Assembly: GCA_016930275.1 (NCBI GenBank)
Contig: JAFGHA010000107.1
Span: forward strand, 1-34,775
From: Chitinispirillaceae bacterium
GTDB taxonomy: Bacteria > Fibrobacterota > Chitinivibrionia > Chitinivibrionales > Chitinispirillaceae
Reading direction: 5' to 3'
DNA length: 34,775 nt
Part shown: in pieces, positions 1-7,567 of the stretch
Numbering within the stretch: the first letter of the stretch is position 1
Layout of the letters: each line of letters starts with the position of its first letter
Made by a program: the position numbers and the translations under genes
The notes under the pieces: model-generated
What the model saw: only the letters and a program-made list of their open reading frames with translations
Told to the model about the DNA's origin: nothing
Databases searched by the model: none

Positions 1-1054
1 ACAGGGGCGGACCGGAAGTAATCGGTTCAGCGAAGCCGTCAACCCGTGTCATGTCGGGGTTAAGTACCCAGAGACTGTTTCCCCGGTTGACATACTCACC
101 TGCCCGCTCATGATCCGAGTACAGGATGATTTCCGGCAGCCCGTCGCCGTCCATATCGGCGAACACCGGTGGAGAATCGGTGAACTCATCGCGGTCGTTA
201 CCATCGCCCCCCCACCCCTGCAGGGCAAGTGCAAGGCTATGAAACATCGGCACATTGCAGGCATACGTTCCCTTGAACATCGCGTTCGCCTTCCACGGAG
301 AACCGTCTCCCTGCATGACGCCGATGTGGCAGATATCGTACGTGCAGACGACATCCGGCGCGCCGTTACCGTCAAGATCGGCACACCCGACATTCTGGTT
401 GTACCCGCCGTAGTCATTGAGGTCGTCATCGGTCACCTGCGGCCAGCCGCTGACCATTGTCCCCGAGATACTCCACACCGCCGTTACCGGTCCGTTACTG
501 GTCTTGACGGCAAGCAATTCACAGGAACCGTCCCGGTCAAGGTCGCACGCCGCAAGAGAACGGATTTCGTTGGACGTATTCGGAAACGAGACCGGCCACC
601 CGGGAAGCAGGGTGCCGTTGCGATCATACACTGCAACCTTACTGCCGTAGCAGACGGCGATCTCACCGAACCCGTCGCCGTTCAGGTCGCCGACTGCGGG
701 GGAGCAGTACATTCTGTCGGAGCCGTGATCGGTTGACGTTGAGGCATCCATTCCCACCGGCGCCCGCCAGCGGAGTGTTCCGTCGGTATTCCACACATAC
801 AGCACACTGTGCCGGGCCGCGATGATCTCATTATCTCCATCGCCGTCGAGGTCATATACTGCGGGAGAAGCGAACCAGTTCTCGTCCCAGCTTGCGGGGA
901 GGGTACTGCGGAGTACGGGTGCGGCAACGTTTCCCGGCTGCGTATCGACCGTGATAAGCTGCGCGGGATCCGGTGCTTTTTCGGAGCACGTGCAGAAGAG
1001 TGTGCAGAGAACGGTAACAACGGTTATACTTGACCGGGAATATAGTTTGAACAT
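1..1054 (-). CDS. FG-GAP/VCBS-repeat secreted protein (partial, 3' end outside window)
   Basis: The frame is open from an ATG at 1054 to the window edge, giving about 351 residues. A GGAG Shine-Dalgarno sits five bases before the ATG. The N-terminus (MFKLYSRSSITVV...) is a hydrophobic export signal; a Cys-rich end (FCTCSEK) might be a poor lipobox, so lipidation is uncertain. The rest carries repeated calcium-loop motifs of the FG-GAP/VCBS beta-propeller type: DLDGDGDNEI, DLNGDGFGEI, DLDRDGSCEL, DLDGNGAPDV and DMDGDGLPEI, spaced about 55-80 residues apart. Such propellers usually mediate binding at the cell surface, or form part of polysaccharide lyases and adhesins. The gene lies 76 bases after the GH5 gene on the same strand and may be co-transcribed. 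The C-terminus, where a sorting domain could sit, is not visible. The propeller call is firm; the function is unknown. Confidence 0.82.
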   Translation of the reverse strand, partial: MFKLYSRSSITVVTVLCTLFCTCSEKAPDPAQLITVDTQPGNVAAPVLRSTLPASWDENWFASPAVYDLDGDGDNEIIAARHSVLYVWNTDGTLRWRAPVGMDASTSTDHGSDRMYCSPAVGDLNGDGFGEIAVCYGSKVAVYDRNGTLLPGWPVSFPNTSNEIRSLAACDLDRDGSCELLAVKTSNGPVTAVWSISGTMVSGWPQVTDDDLNDYGGYNQNVGCADLDGNGAPDVVCTYDICHIGVMQGDGSPWKANAMFKGTYACNVPMFHSLALALQGWGGDGNDRDEFTDSPPVFADMDGDGLPEIILYSDHERAGEYVNRGNSLWVLNPDMTRVDGFAEPITSGPPL

Positions 1055-1130
1055 AGGTACTCCAGACATCGGACCATACAGGTTTTCACTTCGGACAGCA
1101 GTGATTTTTGTTCCGTTTTTCGCCCGATTG

Positions 1131-2936
1131 TCATGGCCCTTCCGGAACGACAACGGTACATTCGCTCTGATTTGGCCCCTCAAAACGTACCACCCAGCAC
1201 CCTCCCGCGAGTCCCCTGACGACAGTTTCTTTCTGTACAGTACTCAGCACTCTGGTCAACGCAGTCCTTCCGTCAATTCCGGTAACCGTAACACCTGAAT
1301 AGCCGTGCTGGGGCGGCAGAGTTATGCGCATTCCACCCCGCACCGGCGTAATGATCGGAAGTGCGGAACGGTGCCCCGGTGATCTGCCGGAACCGGATAT
1401 AACGGCGGTTGAATCATCGGTGAGTTCCAGCCATTCAATCAGGTAACTGCTGCCGGTGGTGTTGACAAATTTAAGTTTGAGCGTATGCGGTCCCGGAGTC
1501 GTAGTGCAGGGAACACCCGCATACTGCCAGGTGGAATCCGCCGCAAGCGACGCCTGACCTGTTTTCGTTTCATCCAGATACACTTCCACCGTACCACTGC
1601 CCTCTTTTGTATGACAGCGCAGCAGGAGGAAACGGGTGGCAGTCGCGATGTCGAACTGATAGCGTACCCAGTTGTCATCACTCCCGGGTGTCACTTTTAA
1701 AACGGAATAGTCGAATGCCCCTGGAATCCGCCGGTCTGCCTTATCCCGGTACAGATAATCAACGGAGGCAGCTTCTACATGTGCACCATAATACCGGTTG
1801 TACGATGAGGCCTGATGAAAGGGTGCCGGCATTGAAAACACCGTATCCCCGGCAGGACCGGACAGCCCTCCCACCCACGCAGGCTCCCACTCATCCGGTG
1901 TATCGGCAAGGTGTTCCTTCACGATTTGGCCGGATGGGCTCGGTTCGGTAATGCTTCCCGCTGCGAATGCGCTCGATGCCTGCCAGTTCGATACCGACCA
2001 GTTGCACCAGCTCAGGTGATACTTGTTGATGTAGTTGTCAAACCACCAGTCCGTATTGGTTTTGTCAATCTCCGGATTGGCAAGTCCGCCGTCGGAATGA
2101 GAGGTCCCCCATTCCGAGACGAATACCGGTATGGTGTTGATACCGGCAGCCAGATACGAGGCCTCCATACCGCCGCCGTCCCGATCGACATAGAATGCGT
2201 AGGGTCCGTGGCTTGCTGAATAAAAATGAAATGCATAGGCGATATTTTCAAACGGCACTCCGTTATCGGTCACCGGATCCGCTGCCGCCACACCGACATG
2301 CTGGCAGTAGTAGGGTGTTCCGATAATCACCAGATTCCTTGAACCGGTACTGCGGATCGCCCGGGTGACATTCGTGAGATACGGTTTTATCGCTGCCCAG
2401 GTGAGCCGCGCATTATCCACACTGCCGTCATTTTCGACCGCATCACCCGCGACAATCGGTTCATTGAAAATTTCAAAAATCACGTTGTGAGTCTGCAGGT
2501 ACTTCCGGGCCTGTTCAGTAAAAAAGGTGATCGCGTCGCTCTCATGCTCATTCGCGTCATGAGCATGCCAGTCGATAATCACATAGAGCCCCTTTTCAAT
2601 CGCCGCATCGATTACTGTCTGCACCTCGTTCCACCCGTTGTTGTTCCCGTCGTTGCGGTCGTACGCCGCCCGGACAACCGTGCAGTGCCACGTATCAGCA
2701 AGGAAACCGACCATATCGGCGGAGTAAAAACTCCCCATCCCCGTCCCCTGATACCAGTCGGGCCTGCTCCAGAAAAAACTCATTCCCCTGAGCTGCACGA
2801 TATTGCCCCGCTCGTTGAGGATGTAGCTCTGTCTGGTCTGCAACCATCCGTGCTTTGGTGCTGTTGCTGAAACACCGGTACACATTCCAGCCAGCATAAT
2901 GCCTCCTGCAATAGAGCGTAATGTCACTGATTTCAT
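1131..2936 (-). CDS. Secreted GH5 endoglucanase (cellulase) with CBM6-like module and T9SS-type C-terminal domain
   Basis: 601 residues. A signal peptide covers about residues 1-25. A GH5 TIM barrel spans about 30-345, resembling the bacterial endoglucanase subfamily that cleaves internal beta-1,4-glucan bonds. Seen motifs: DWH at 122-124, IFEIFNEP with the acid/base E159, HFYS at 237-240, and VSEWG with the nucleophile E275. Residues about 365-508 look like a CBM6/35-type beta-sandwich (W423-R-Y start, VYLDE strand, HTLKLKF then SYLIEWLEL end), a carbohydrate-binding module. The last 70 or so residues (GGMRITLPP..., VTVTGIDGR, GLAGGCWVVRFEG, CTVVVPEG) fit a T9SS type A sorting domain, so secretion through T9SS is inferred. 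It is preceded by the redoxin-like gene (135-base gap) and followed by the FG-GAP gene. The enzyme family is firm; exact substrate (cellulose, glucan or mannan) is not. Confidence 0.93.
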   Translation of the reverse strand: MKSVTLRSIAGGIMLAGMCTGVSATAPKHGWLQTRQSYILNERGNIVQLRGMSFFWSRPDWYQGTGMGSFYSADMVGFLADTWHCTVVRAAYDRNDGNNNGWNEVQTVIDAAIEKGLYVIIDWHAHDANEHESDAITFFTEQARKYLQTHNVIFEIFNEPIVAGDAVENDGSVDNARLTWAAIKPYLTNVTRAIRSTGSRNLVIIGTPYYCQHVGVAAADPVTDNGVPFENIAYAFHFYSASHGPYAFYVDRDGGGMEASYLAAGINTIPVFVSEWGTSHSDGGLANPEIDKTNTDWWFDNYINKYHLSWCNWSVSNWQASSAFAAGSITEPSPSGQIVKEHLADTPDEWEPAWVGGLSGPAGDTVFSMPAPFHQASSYNRYYGAHVEAASVDYLYRDKADRRIPGAFDYSVLKVTPGSDDNWVRYQFDIATATRFLLLRCHTKEGSGTVEVYLDETKTGQASLAADSTWQYAGVPCTTTPGPHTLKLKFVNTTGSSYLIEWLELTDDSTAVISGSGRSPGHRSALPIITPVRGGMRITLPPQHGYSGVTVTGIDGRTALTRVLSTVQKETVVRGLAGGCWVVRFEGPNQSECTVVVPEGP

Positions 2937-3000
2937 AGGACAACCGATTGAAGCGAGTGAACTGGATTGTATGAAATCCGGGCAATTCGCGAAACCCGGC

Positions 3001-3021
3001 CTGTATATAGTATTATTACAG
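3001..3021 (-). promoter_or_regulatory. Possible promoter/operator palindrome upstream of the GH5 gene
   Basis: In the 135-base gap before the GH5 start, an AT-rich 21-mer has inverted ends CTGTA/TACAG separated by 11 bases, and it contains TATA-like hexamers on the minus strand (TACTAT, TATATA) that could serve as a -10 box. No convincing -35 box is seen. It lies 65 bases before the start codon. It may be a separate promoter or a regulator site for the GH5 gene, or chance in AT-rich DNA. Confidence 0.28.
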
Positions 3022-3071
3022 GGAGTCGCAGTTCGAGGAAATAGTGAACTGCCGCCGGAGAAGCAGGATAA

Positions 3072-4727
3072 TTACCGGGCGACCCCGTCAACAACCTGCC
3101 CCGTAAGCCGCTGTTCATACACTGCCAGAGCTACCAGATCATCCACCTGCGCATGGTTCCAGATTCCGGTAACTGCCGATGGACCGATCTCTCCCCGGTA
3201 AACTATCGTTCCTTCAGCATCAAGGCAGATAATCTCCCAATCGCGATGGTTGTGAAACTGCCGTACCAGCGGACCGTCCCACCCCCGGTTTTCATTGATT
3301 ACCGGTTCTTCAGTGTAGAGTGCTCCGATGCTCCGGCGATTGATGCCGATGAGCCTTGTCGACCCCAGCTGTTCGCGCATCAGTGTGAGCAGCAACGATA
3401 GTTCGGGTGCGCTCATCGTCTGCTGTGCAACCCCTTCAAAAAAACAGAGCAGTACATACCGGTTTGCAGCGCACTCCTGATACAATGATAACGGGCAGCT
3501 TGCCGCGGCGGTAAAGTTATCCGTCCATCCGCCGACCACTGCTGCTGAAGGGGTTTCCCCGGTATGCTGGAAATCACTGCAGAAAAGACGCAGCCCGTCC
3601 GGAGTTATGGTATCGATGCGTATTGATGATGAATCGAACGTGATCCTGCCGCGGCAATGTTCATAGAGTTCGACACTCCCCTCACGGGTATCGAAAACGC
3701 CGTCACCGTTGCGGTCCACAGCCAGGACGATTGAAGAAAGATCCCCATACCCCATGCACCGCCGGTCCCACAGCAGCACGGGATACCGGATGGAGTCGAC
3801 CATAAGCAACCCCTTGATCGCATCCGCTCGACGATAACTCACCAGCGGTGATTTTCCCTTCGGCCGACGCACCTCAAGATCATAGGTGCACCATCCGATA
3901 TCACGCTCGATACTGTCCACCGCCCTGCAGCCGGCAACGGAACAGTCGCCCCCCTCCCTGAAAAGCACCGGCATTTCATCCGAGAGGTCATGATCACCGT
4001 CCCGATCGATACAATACCAGGTCCCTTCCGTCAGGATTGTTTTCGTCTCCTCCAGCACCCGGTAACGGTGGATCGGCATAACGGCAAATCCGACCACGGC
4101 TTCGCCGTATCGTAAGGAACCGTAGAACACCGTATCGTAGGGCAGTGTTTCCCGCAACCATGTTGGGCGGTGTCGCGACAGGGCACACCGTTCGTAGGGT
4201 GCAAATGTAAAACAGGAATCGCCCCTGACCCGTACGGCATGTTCCACCCGCAAGCTGCCGGAACTTCGCGCCGCCGCGTTGAAGACGATGGTATCAGGCC
4301 CTGCAACTTTACGGAAATGACAGACCCGGTACCGCTCGAAGGTATAGCAGACGGTATCACTCCAGCCGTTTGCCGATACGTACAGAAAGTAGGAGAACGG
4401 CATTTTGTAGAGTGCGAATGATCCGAAATCATGAAAGAGAACAAAGCGACCGATTGAATCGGTAAAGGTCCGGTAGATAAGATTGACATTGGAATTATCA
4501 CTCATGGTCACGGCAACGGAATCCATCCCCTTCCCGTTTTCATCCACGATCCAGGCATACTCGTACGAGAAATAATCAGGGCAGAGTGAACTCAGGCGCA
4601 TGCTCAGATACGTATTCCTTGCGACCAGTATCGTTCCGGCAAGAACACCGATCACCACCAGTGCCAGCACTACGAGAAAAGTGACGATAAACGGGCGGCT
4701 TGAAAATACCGGTCCCTTGAAATCCAT
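3072..4727 (-). CDS. Membrane-anchored protein with EF-hand-like loops and a redoxin-like C-terminal domain
   Basis: 551 residues; I do not recognise a named family. One transmembrane segment lies at about 12-35 with a short basic cytoplasmic end, so the bulk is probably periplasmic or surface. Residues about 57-130 look like a carboxypeptidase-regulatory/CNA-B-like beta-sandwich (IVDENGKGMDSVAV... TDSIGRFVLF). Residues 241-251 hold an imperfect calcium loop (DRDGDHDLSDE), and 338-349 a near-perfect EF-hand/dockerin-like loop with D338, N340, D342, D346 and E349. The C-terminus, about 423-535, has a thioredoxin/TlpA-like pattern (RYVLLCFFEG, ELSLLLTLMREQL, STRLIGINRR, WEIICLDAEGTIVYRGEIG), but there is no CxxC active site. 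It is upstream of and co-directional with the GH5 gene. The start follows a GGGGG stretch. The thioredoxin fold is inference from pattern; function unknown. Confidence 0.82.
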   Translation of the reverse strand: MDFKGPVFSSRPFIVTFLVVLALVVIGVLAGTILVARNTYLSMRLSSLCPDYFSYEYAWIVDENGKGMDSVAVTMSDNSNVNLIYRTFTDSIGRFVLFHDFGSFALYKMPFSYFLYVSANGWSDTVCYTFERYRVCHFRKVAGPDTIVFNAAARSSGSLRVEHAVRVRGDSCFTFAPYERCALSRHRPTWLRETLPYDTVFYGSLRYGEAVVGFAVMPIHRYRVLEETKTILTEGTWYCIDRDGDHDLSDEMPVLFREGGDCSVAGCRAVDSIERDIGWCTYDLEVRRPKGKSPLVSYRRADAIKGLLMVDSIRYPVLLWDRRCMGYGDLSSIVLAVDRNGDGVFDTREGSVELYEHCRGRITFDSSSIRIDTITPDGLRLFCSDFQHTGETPSAAVVGGWTDNFTAAASCPLSLYQECAANRYVLLCFFEGVAQQTMSAPELSLLLTLMREQLGSTRLIGINRRSIGALYTEEPVINENRGWDGPLVRQFHNHRDWEIICLDAEGTIVYRGEIGPSAVTGIWNHAQVDDLVALAVYEQRLTGQVVDGVAR

Positions 4728-4809
4728 CGTGCCCCCGAGGAATTCGGTAAAGTAGATGATGTCTCAAAGGTAGAGACAGACTGGGAATTCTTCTTTTTTT
4801 ACTACACTA

Positions 4810-4819
4810 CCCCCCCCCC
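4810..4819 (+). repeat. Homopolymeric C10 tract
   Basis: Ten consecutive C lie 83 bases upstream of the start of the leftward anchored protein (3072-4727) and about 240 bases upstream of the rightward flavoprotein. Long G/C homopolymers between divergent genes can slip during replication and alter promoter spacing. A single sequence cannot show that this one varies. Confidence 0.7.
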
Positions 4820-4903
4820 ACCCTGGCATCCCTCCCCCGTTTACGGTGGAGGGAAATTGCTGCAGTTCCCTTCTCCTGAAAGCGGGAAACCACCGGCAAG
4901 GGG

Positions 4904-4932
4904 TGAATACTATTACTCCTTACAAGTATAAT
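4904..4932 (+). promoter_or_regulatory. Candidate sigma70-like promoter for the flavoprotein gene
   Basis: TATAAT at 4927-4932 is a perfect -10 hexamer. A weak -35 (TGAATA, 4904-4909) lies 17 bases before it. Transcription would begin near 4940, giving a leader of about 120 bases before the ATG at 5059. Confidence 0.35.
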
Positions 4933-5058
4933 AAACGTCATGGTAACCGGGGGCGTTACAACAGTCTGCACCCGGCACCCTTCTTTTTCCGGTGAGGCTG
5001 GTTGTATATTGACGCGGTAAAAAGAGCATTCCACATTTCACCGTCCGGAAGGACCACC

Positions 5059-5517
5059 ATGCGACGCAGTGAAAAGGCGGTTACCAAAGCCGATGAGCTT
5101 TACCGGATTATCGATTCGTGTGATTTCTGCAGAATCGGGATGATAAACGAAACGTTTCCGTATATCGTTCCGGTCTGCTTTGTCCGGATGGACGATGCGA
5201 TTTTCTTTCATTGCGCCCGTGAAGGGATGAAAAACGATCTGGTGCGTCTAAATCCGAACGTCTGCTTCGAGATGGAATGCGATGTTTCGATAGTACCCTC
5301 GGAAAATCCCTGCCGGTGGGGAGTGCGCTATAAAAGCATTATCGGTACCGGCAGAGCGTCATTTGTTGAAGATCCGGCGGAAAAGGAACGGGTACTTGCC
5401 GCGTTGATGCGAAAGTACGGCGGTACGAATGATTCTTTTTTCTTTGAGCAGGCATCGATTGATGCCACCAGTATCGTCCGTATAGCCATCATTTCACTGA
5501 CGGGGAAACAAAGCTGA
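5059..5517 (+). CDS. Pyridoxamine 5'-phosphate oxidase-like flavin-binding protein (NimA-like)
   Basis: 152 residues. An upstream in-frame ATG at 5002 exists, but the ATG at 5059 follows AAGGA at six bases and begins with the MRRSEKAV sequence usual for this family, so I take it as the start. The split-barrel pattern is clear: CDFCRIGMI, FPYIVPVCFV, AIFFHCAREGMKNDLV, NVCFEME, and WGVRYKSIIGTGRASFV followed by a helix with EKERVLAALMRKY. Members bind FMN or similar cofactors as dimers; some are linked to 5-nitroimidazole reduction, but most have no known substrate. It stands alone, converging with the YaiI/YqxD gene across a 43-base gap. The family is firm; the reaction is unknown. Confidence 0.9.
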   Translation: MRRSEKAVTKADELYRIIDSCDFCRIGMINETFPYIVPVCFVRMDDAIFFHCAREGMKNDLVRLNPNVCFEMECDVSIVPSENPCRWGVRYKSIIGTGRASFVEDPAEKERVLAALMRKYGGTNDSFFFEQASIDATSIVRIAIISLTGKQS

Positions 5518-5560
5518 AACAAGCCCTGTTGCCGTTCACCACCATCCTGGGAAGATGCTG

Positions 5561-6046
5561 TTAATTTACCTGTGCACCTTTTTCCTGAGGTGCACTCCGC
5601 CTGATTTTCCGGATAATCTCATCGAGTTTCTGAAGGAACCGCGACCGGTCGCGCGGCGAAAACGGTAGTGGTCCGCCGGTAACGGTTCCTGCGTCGCGTA
5701 ACTGCGCCATCAGGTCGCGCAGGGCAACCGCCGACCCGATATTGTCTTCGGTAAACATTTTGCCGGTTGATCCTATGGCAAAGGCCGCTTTTTTGATGCA
5801 GCGGTCGGCAAGCAGAATATCGGCGGTAACGACGATATCACCGGGCTCCACCTGTCCGGCGATCCAGTCGTCCGCTTCATCGGGGTTGTCACCGACAACC
5901 TGCAGTGCAATGCGGGGATCATAGGGTATGCGCATACGGGCATTGGCCACCAGGGTTACCTTGAGACGGTACCGTTCCGCAACGCGGTATACCTCGTTTT
6001 TTACCGGACAGGCATCGGCGTCTATGTAGATATGCAGCACATGCAA
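5561..6046 (-). CDS. YaiI/YqxD family (UPF0178, DUF188) protein
   Basis: 161 residues, full length for the family (about 150). The N-terminal signature IYIDADACPVKNEV (D9, D11, C13, P14), VVGDNPDEADDWI around 51-62, GDIVVTADILLADRC around 69-83 and the SPRDRSRF tail are all typical. The fold is PIN/NYN-like and the conserved acids suggest a metal-dependent nuclease fold, but no physiological role is established. The start has AAAGGA seven bases upstream. It is divergent from serS. Confidence 0.95.
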   Translation of the reverse strand: MHVLHIYIDADACPVKNEVYRVAERYRLKVTLVANARMRIPYDPRIALQVVGDNPDEADDWIAGQVEPGDIVVTADILLADRCIKKAAFAIGSTGKMFTEDNIGSAVALRDLMAQLRDAGTVTGGPLPFSPRDRSRFLQKLDEIIRKIRRSAPQEKGAQVN

Positions 6047-6174
6047 TTCCTTTCAGGGTACCATCGAACCGGGATCAGGAGCACTATACACGCACACGCT
6101 TCCCGGTTTCACCGATATATCCCTCAAAATTACCTCATCCATTGCGGTTTATCAAAAAAATCACTATTTCGTTA

Positions 6175-6183
6175 CCCCCCCCC
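6175..6183 (+). repeat. Homopolymeric C9 tract
   Basis: Nine consecutive C lie in the 243-base divergent gap between the YaiI/YqxD gene and serS. This is the second long C run in a divergent intergenic region here; the other is at 4810-4819. It lies about 40 bases upstream of the probable serS -35 box. Confidence 0.65.
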
Positions 6184-6223
6184 TGCCTTCCCGACGGATC
6201 ACGTTATGAAAGCGTGGACGGTT

Positions 6224-6253
6224 TTGTTACGCTACTGTTTTCCATAGTATATT
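6224..6253 (+). promoter_or_regulatory. Probable serS-cluster promoter
   Basis: TTGTTA (6224-6229) and TATATT (6248-6253) form -35 and -10 boxes with an 18-base spacer. Transcription would begin near 6260, about 30 bases before the serS ATG, with AGGAG at 6276-6280 in the leader. It probably drives serS and the three downstream genes, which follow without gaps. Confidence 0.5.
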
Positions 6254-6289
6254 TAAGCTCTTTACCACACCTTTCAGGAGACCCGACCC

Positions 6290-7567
6290 ATGCTCGATAT
6301 GCAGCGGATCAGAACCAACCCGGATGCGATAACAACCGCCACCGCCAACAAAAAAAACCCGGTGGATATTGCTGCCATTCTCGACCTCGACAACCGGCGC
6401 CGTGACACGATACAGGAGGTGGAACGGCTCAAGAACCTCCGCAACACCCGATCAATGGAGATCGCCGCGCTCAAAAAAGAGAAAAAAGACGCATCGCAGG
6501 TGATTGCGGACATGAAAAGCGTATCCGAGCAGATCAAGGATCTTGATGGAAAACAGAAAGAGATCGAAGATGCCGTCCATGAGCATCTGATCCGCATCCC
6601 CAACGTTCCGCACAGCAGCGTCCCGCACGGTCTGAGTGAAAAGGACAACGTCGAATCGGCCATCTGGGGTACCCCTCCGCAGTTTGACTTCGCTCCCAGG
6701 GACCACATCGAGCTCGGAACCGCACTGGACATCATCGATTTTCCGCGCGGTGCGAAGGTCTCCGGGGCCGGATTTCCGGTACTCAAGGGAGCGGGCGCGC
6801 TGCTTGAACGGGCGCTGATCAGCTTTTTTCTCGATATGCATACGCGCCGACACGGCTATCTTGAAATCTTCCCCCCGTTTCTCGTCAACCGGGCAAGCCT
6901 GTTCGGTACCGGGCAGCTTCCAAAAAGCGAAGAGCAGATGTACTTCATGGGCGAAGACGACCTCTTCTGCATCCCCACCGCCGAGGTACCTGTTACCAAT
7001 CTGCATCGCGACGAGATTCTCGATCAGGCGCAGCTGCCGGTGAAGTACTGTGCGTACAGCGCCTGTTTCCGGCGCGAAGCAGGAAGTTACGGCAAAGATA
7101 CCAAAGGATACCTGCGTGTCCACCAGTTCAACAAAGTCGAGCTGGTGAAAATGGTGCAACCCGAAACGTCCTACGATGAACTTGAACTGCTGCGCGGCGA
7201 TGCCGAGGCAATCCTCAAGGCCTTAGGCCTCTATTACCGTGTACTTACCCTCTGCGATGCTGATCTTTCGTTTGCCGCTGCGAAATGTTACGACCTTGAA
7301 GCCTGGGCCCCCGGCGAAGGAAAATTTCTTGAAGTTTCCTCCTGCAGTAACTTTGAGGATTTTCAGGCACGCCGGATGAATATACGCTATCGTCCCGACA
7401 ACGGCGACAAGCCGCGCTTTGTCCACACCCTTAACGGCAGCGGGCTTGCAACCGCCCGGATACTGGTGGCACTGCTCGAAACCTGTCAGACCGCTGAGGG
7501 TACGGTCCGCATTCCCGAAGTACTGCACCCCTGGATGCAGGGAGTTACGGAGATCGTTCCCCGGTGA
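6290..7567 (+). CDS. serS: Serine--tRNA ligase
   Basis: 425 residues, the usual length. It charges tRNA-Ser (and tRNA-Sec where present) with serine using ATP in the cytoplasm. The N-terminal antiparallel coiled-coil arm covers about 1-105 (rich in K, E, D, R). The class II catalytic core follows: motif 1 around 160-185 (FPVLKGAGALLERAL), the TAEVP loop at 230-234, motif 2 around 257-285 (SACFRREAGSYGKDTKG with R261), and motif 3 around 383-396 (GSGLATARILVALLE). The ATG is preceded by AGGAG nine bases upstream. Its stop overlaps the GTG start of the histidine kinase by four bases (GTGA), so the kinase is probably translated by coupling. Confidence 0.98.
   Translation: MLDMQRIRTNPDAITTATANKKNPVDIAAILDLDNRRRDTIQEVERLKNLRNTRSMEIAALKKEKKDASQVIADMKSVSEQIKDLDGKQKEIEDAVHEHLIRIPNVPHSSVPHGLSEKDNVESAIWGTPPQFDFAPRDHIELGTALDIIDFPRGAKVSGAGFPVLKGAGALLERALISFFLDMHTRRHGYLEIFPPFLVNRASLFGTGQLPKSEEQMYFMGEDDLFCIPTAEVPVTNLHRDEILDQAQLPVKYCAYSACFRREAGSYGKDTKGYLRVHQFNKVELVKMVQPETSYDELELLRGDAEAILKALGLYYRVLTLCDADLSFAAAKCYDLEAWAPGEGKFLEVSSCSNFEDFQARRMNIRYRPDNGDKPRFVHTLNGSGLATARILVALLETCQTAEGTVRIPEVLHPWMQGVTEIVPR

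Larger units (their letters stand above)
4728..5058. other. Divergent intergenic region, 331 bases, with a poly-C tract and a candidate promoter
   Basis: It separates the leftward anchored protein from the rightward flavoprotein. It holds a run of ten C at 4810-4819 preceded by a T-rich stretch, and a perfect TATAAT at 4927-4932. No ORF with a plausible ribosome site or family resemblance is present. Confidence 0.6.

Noticed and set aside
110-736. A 208-residue open frame on the plus strand
   Set aside because: It lies opposite the FG-GAP gene, whose minus-strand frame has clear calcium-loop repeats and a ribosome site. The plus frame shows no family resemblance.
6452-7159. A 235-residue open frame on the minus strand inside serS
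   Set aside because: serS is unmistakable on the other strand over the same bases, so this is a shadow.
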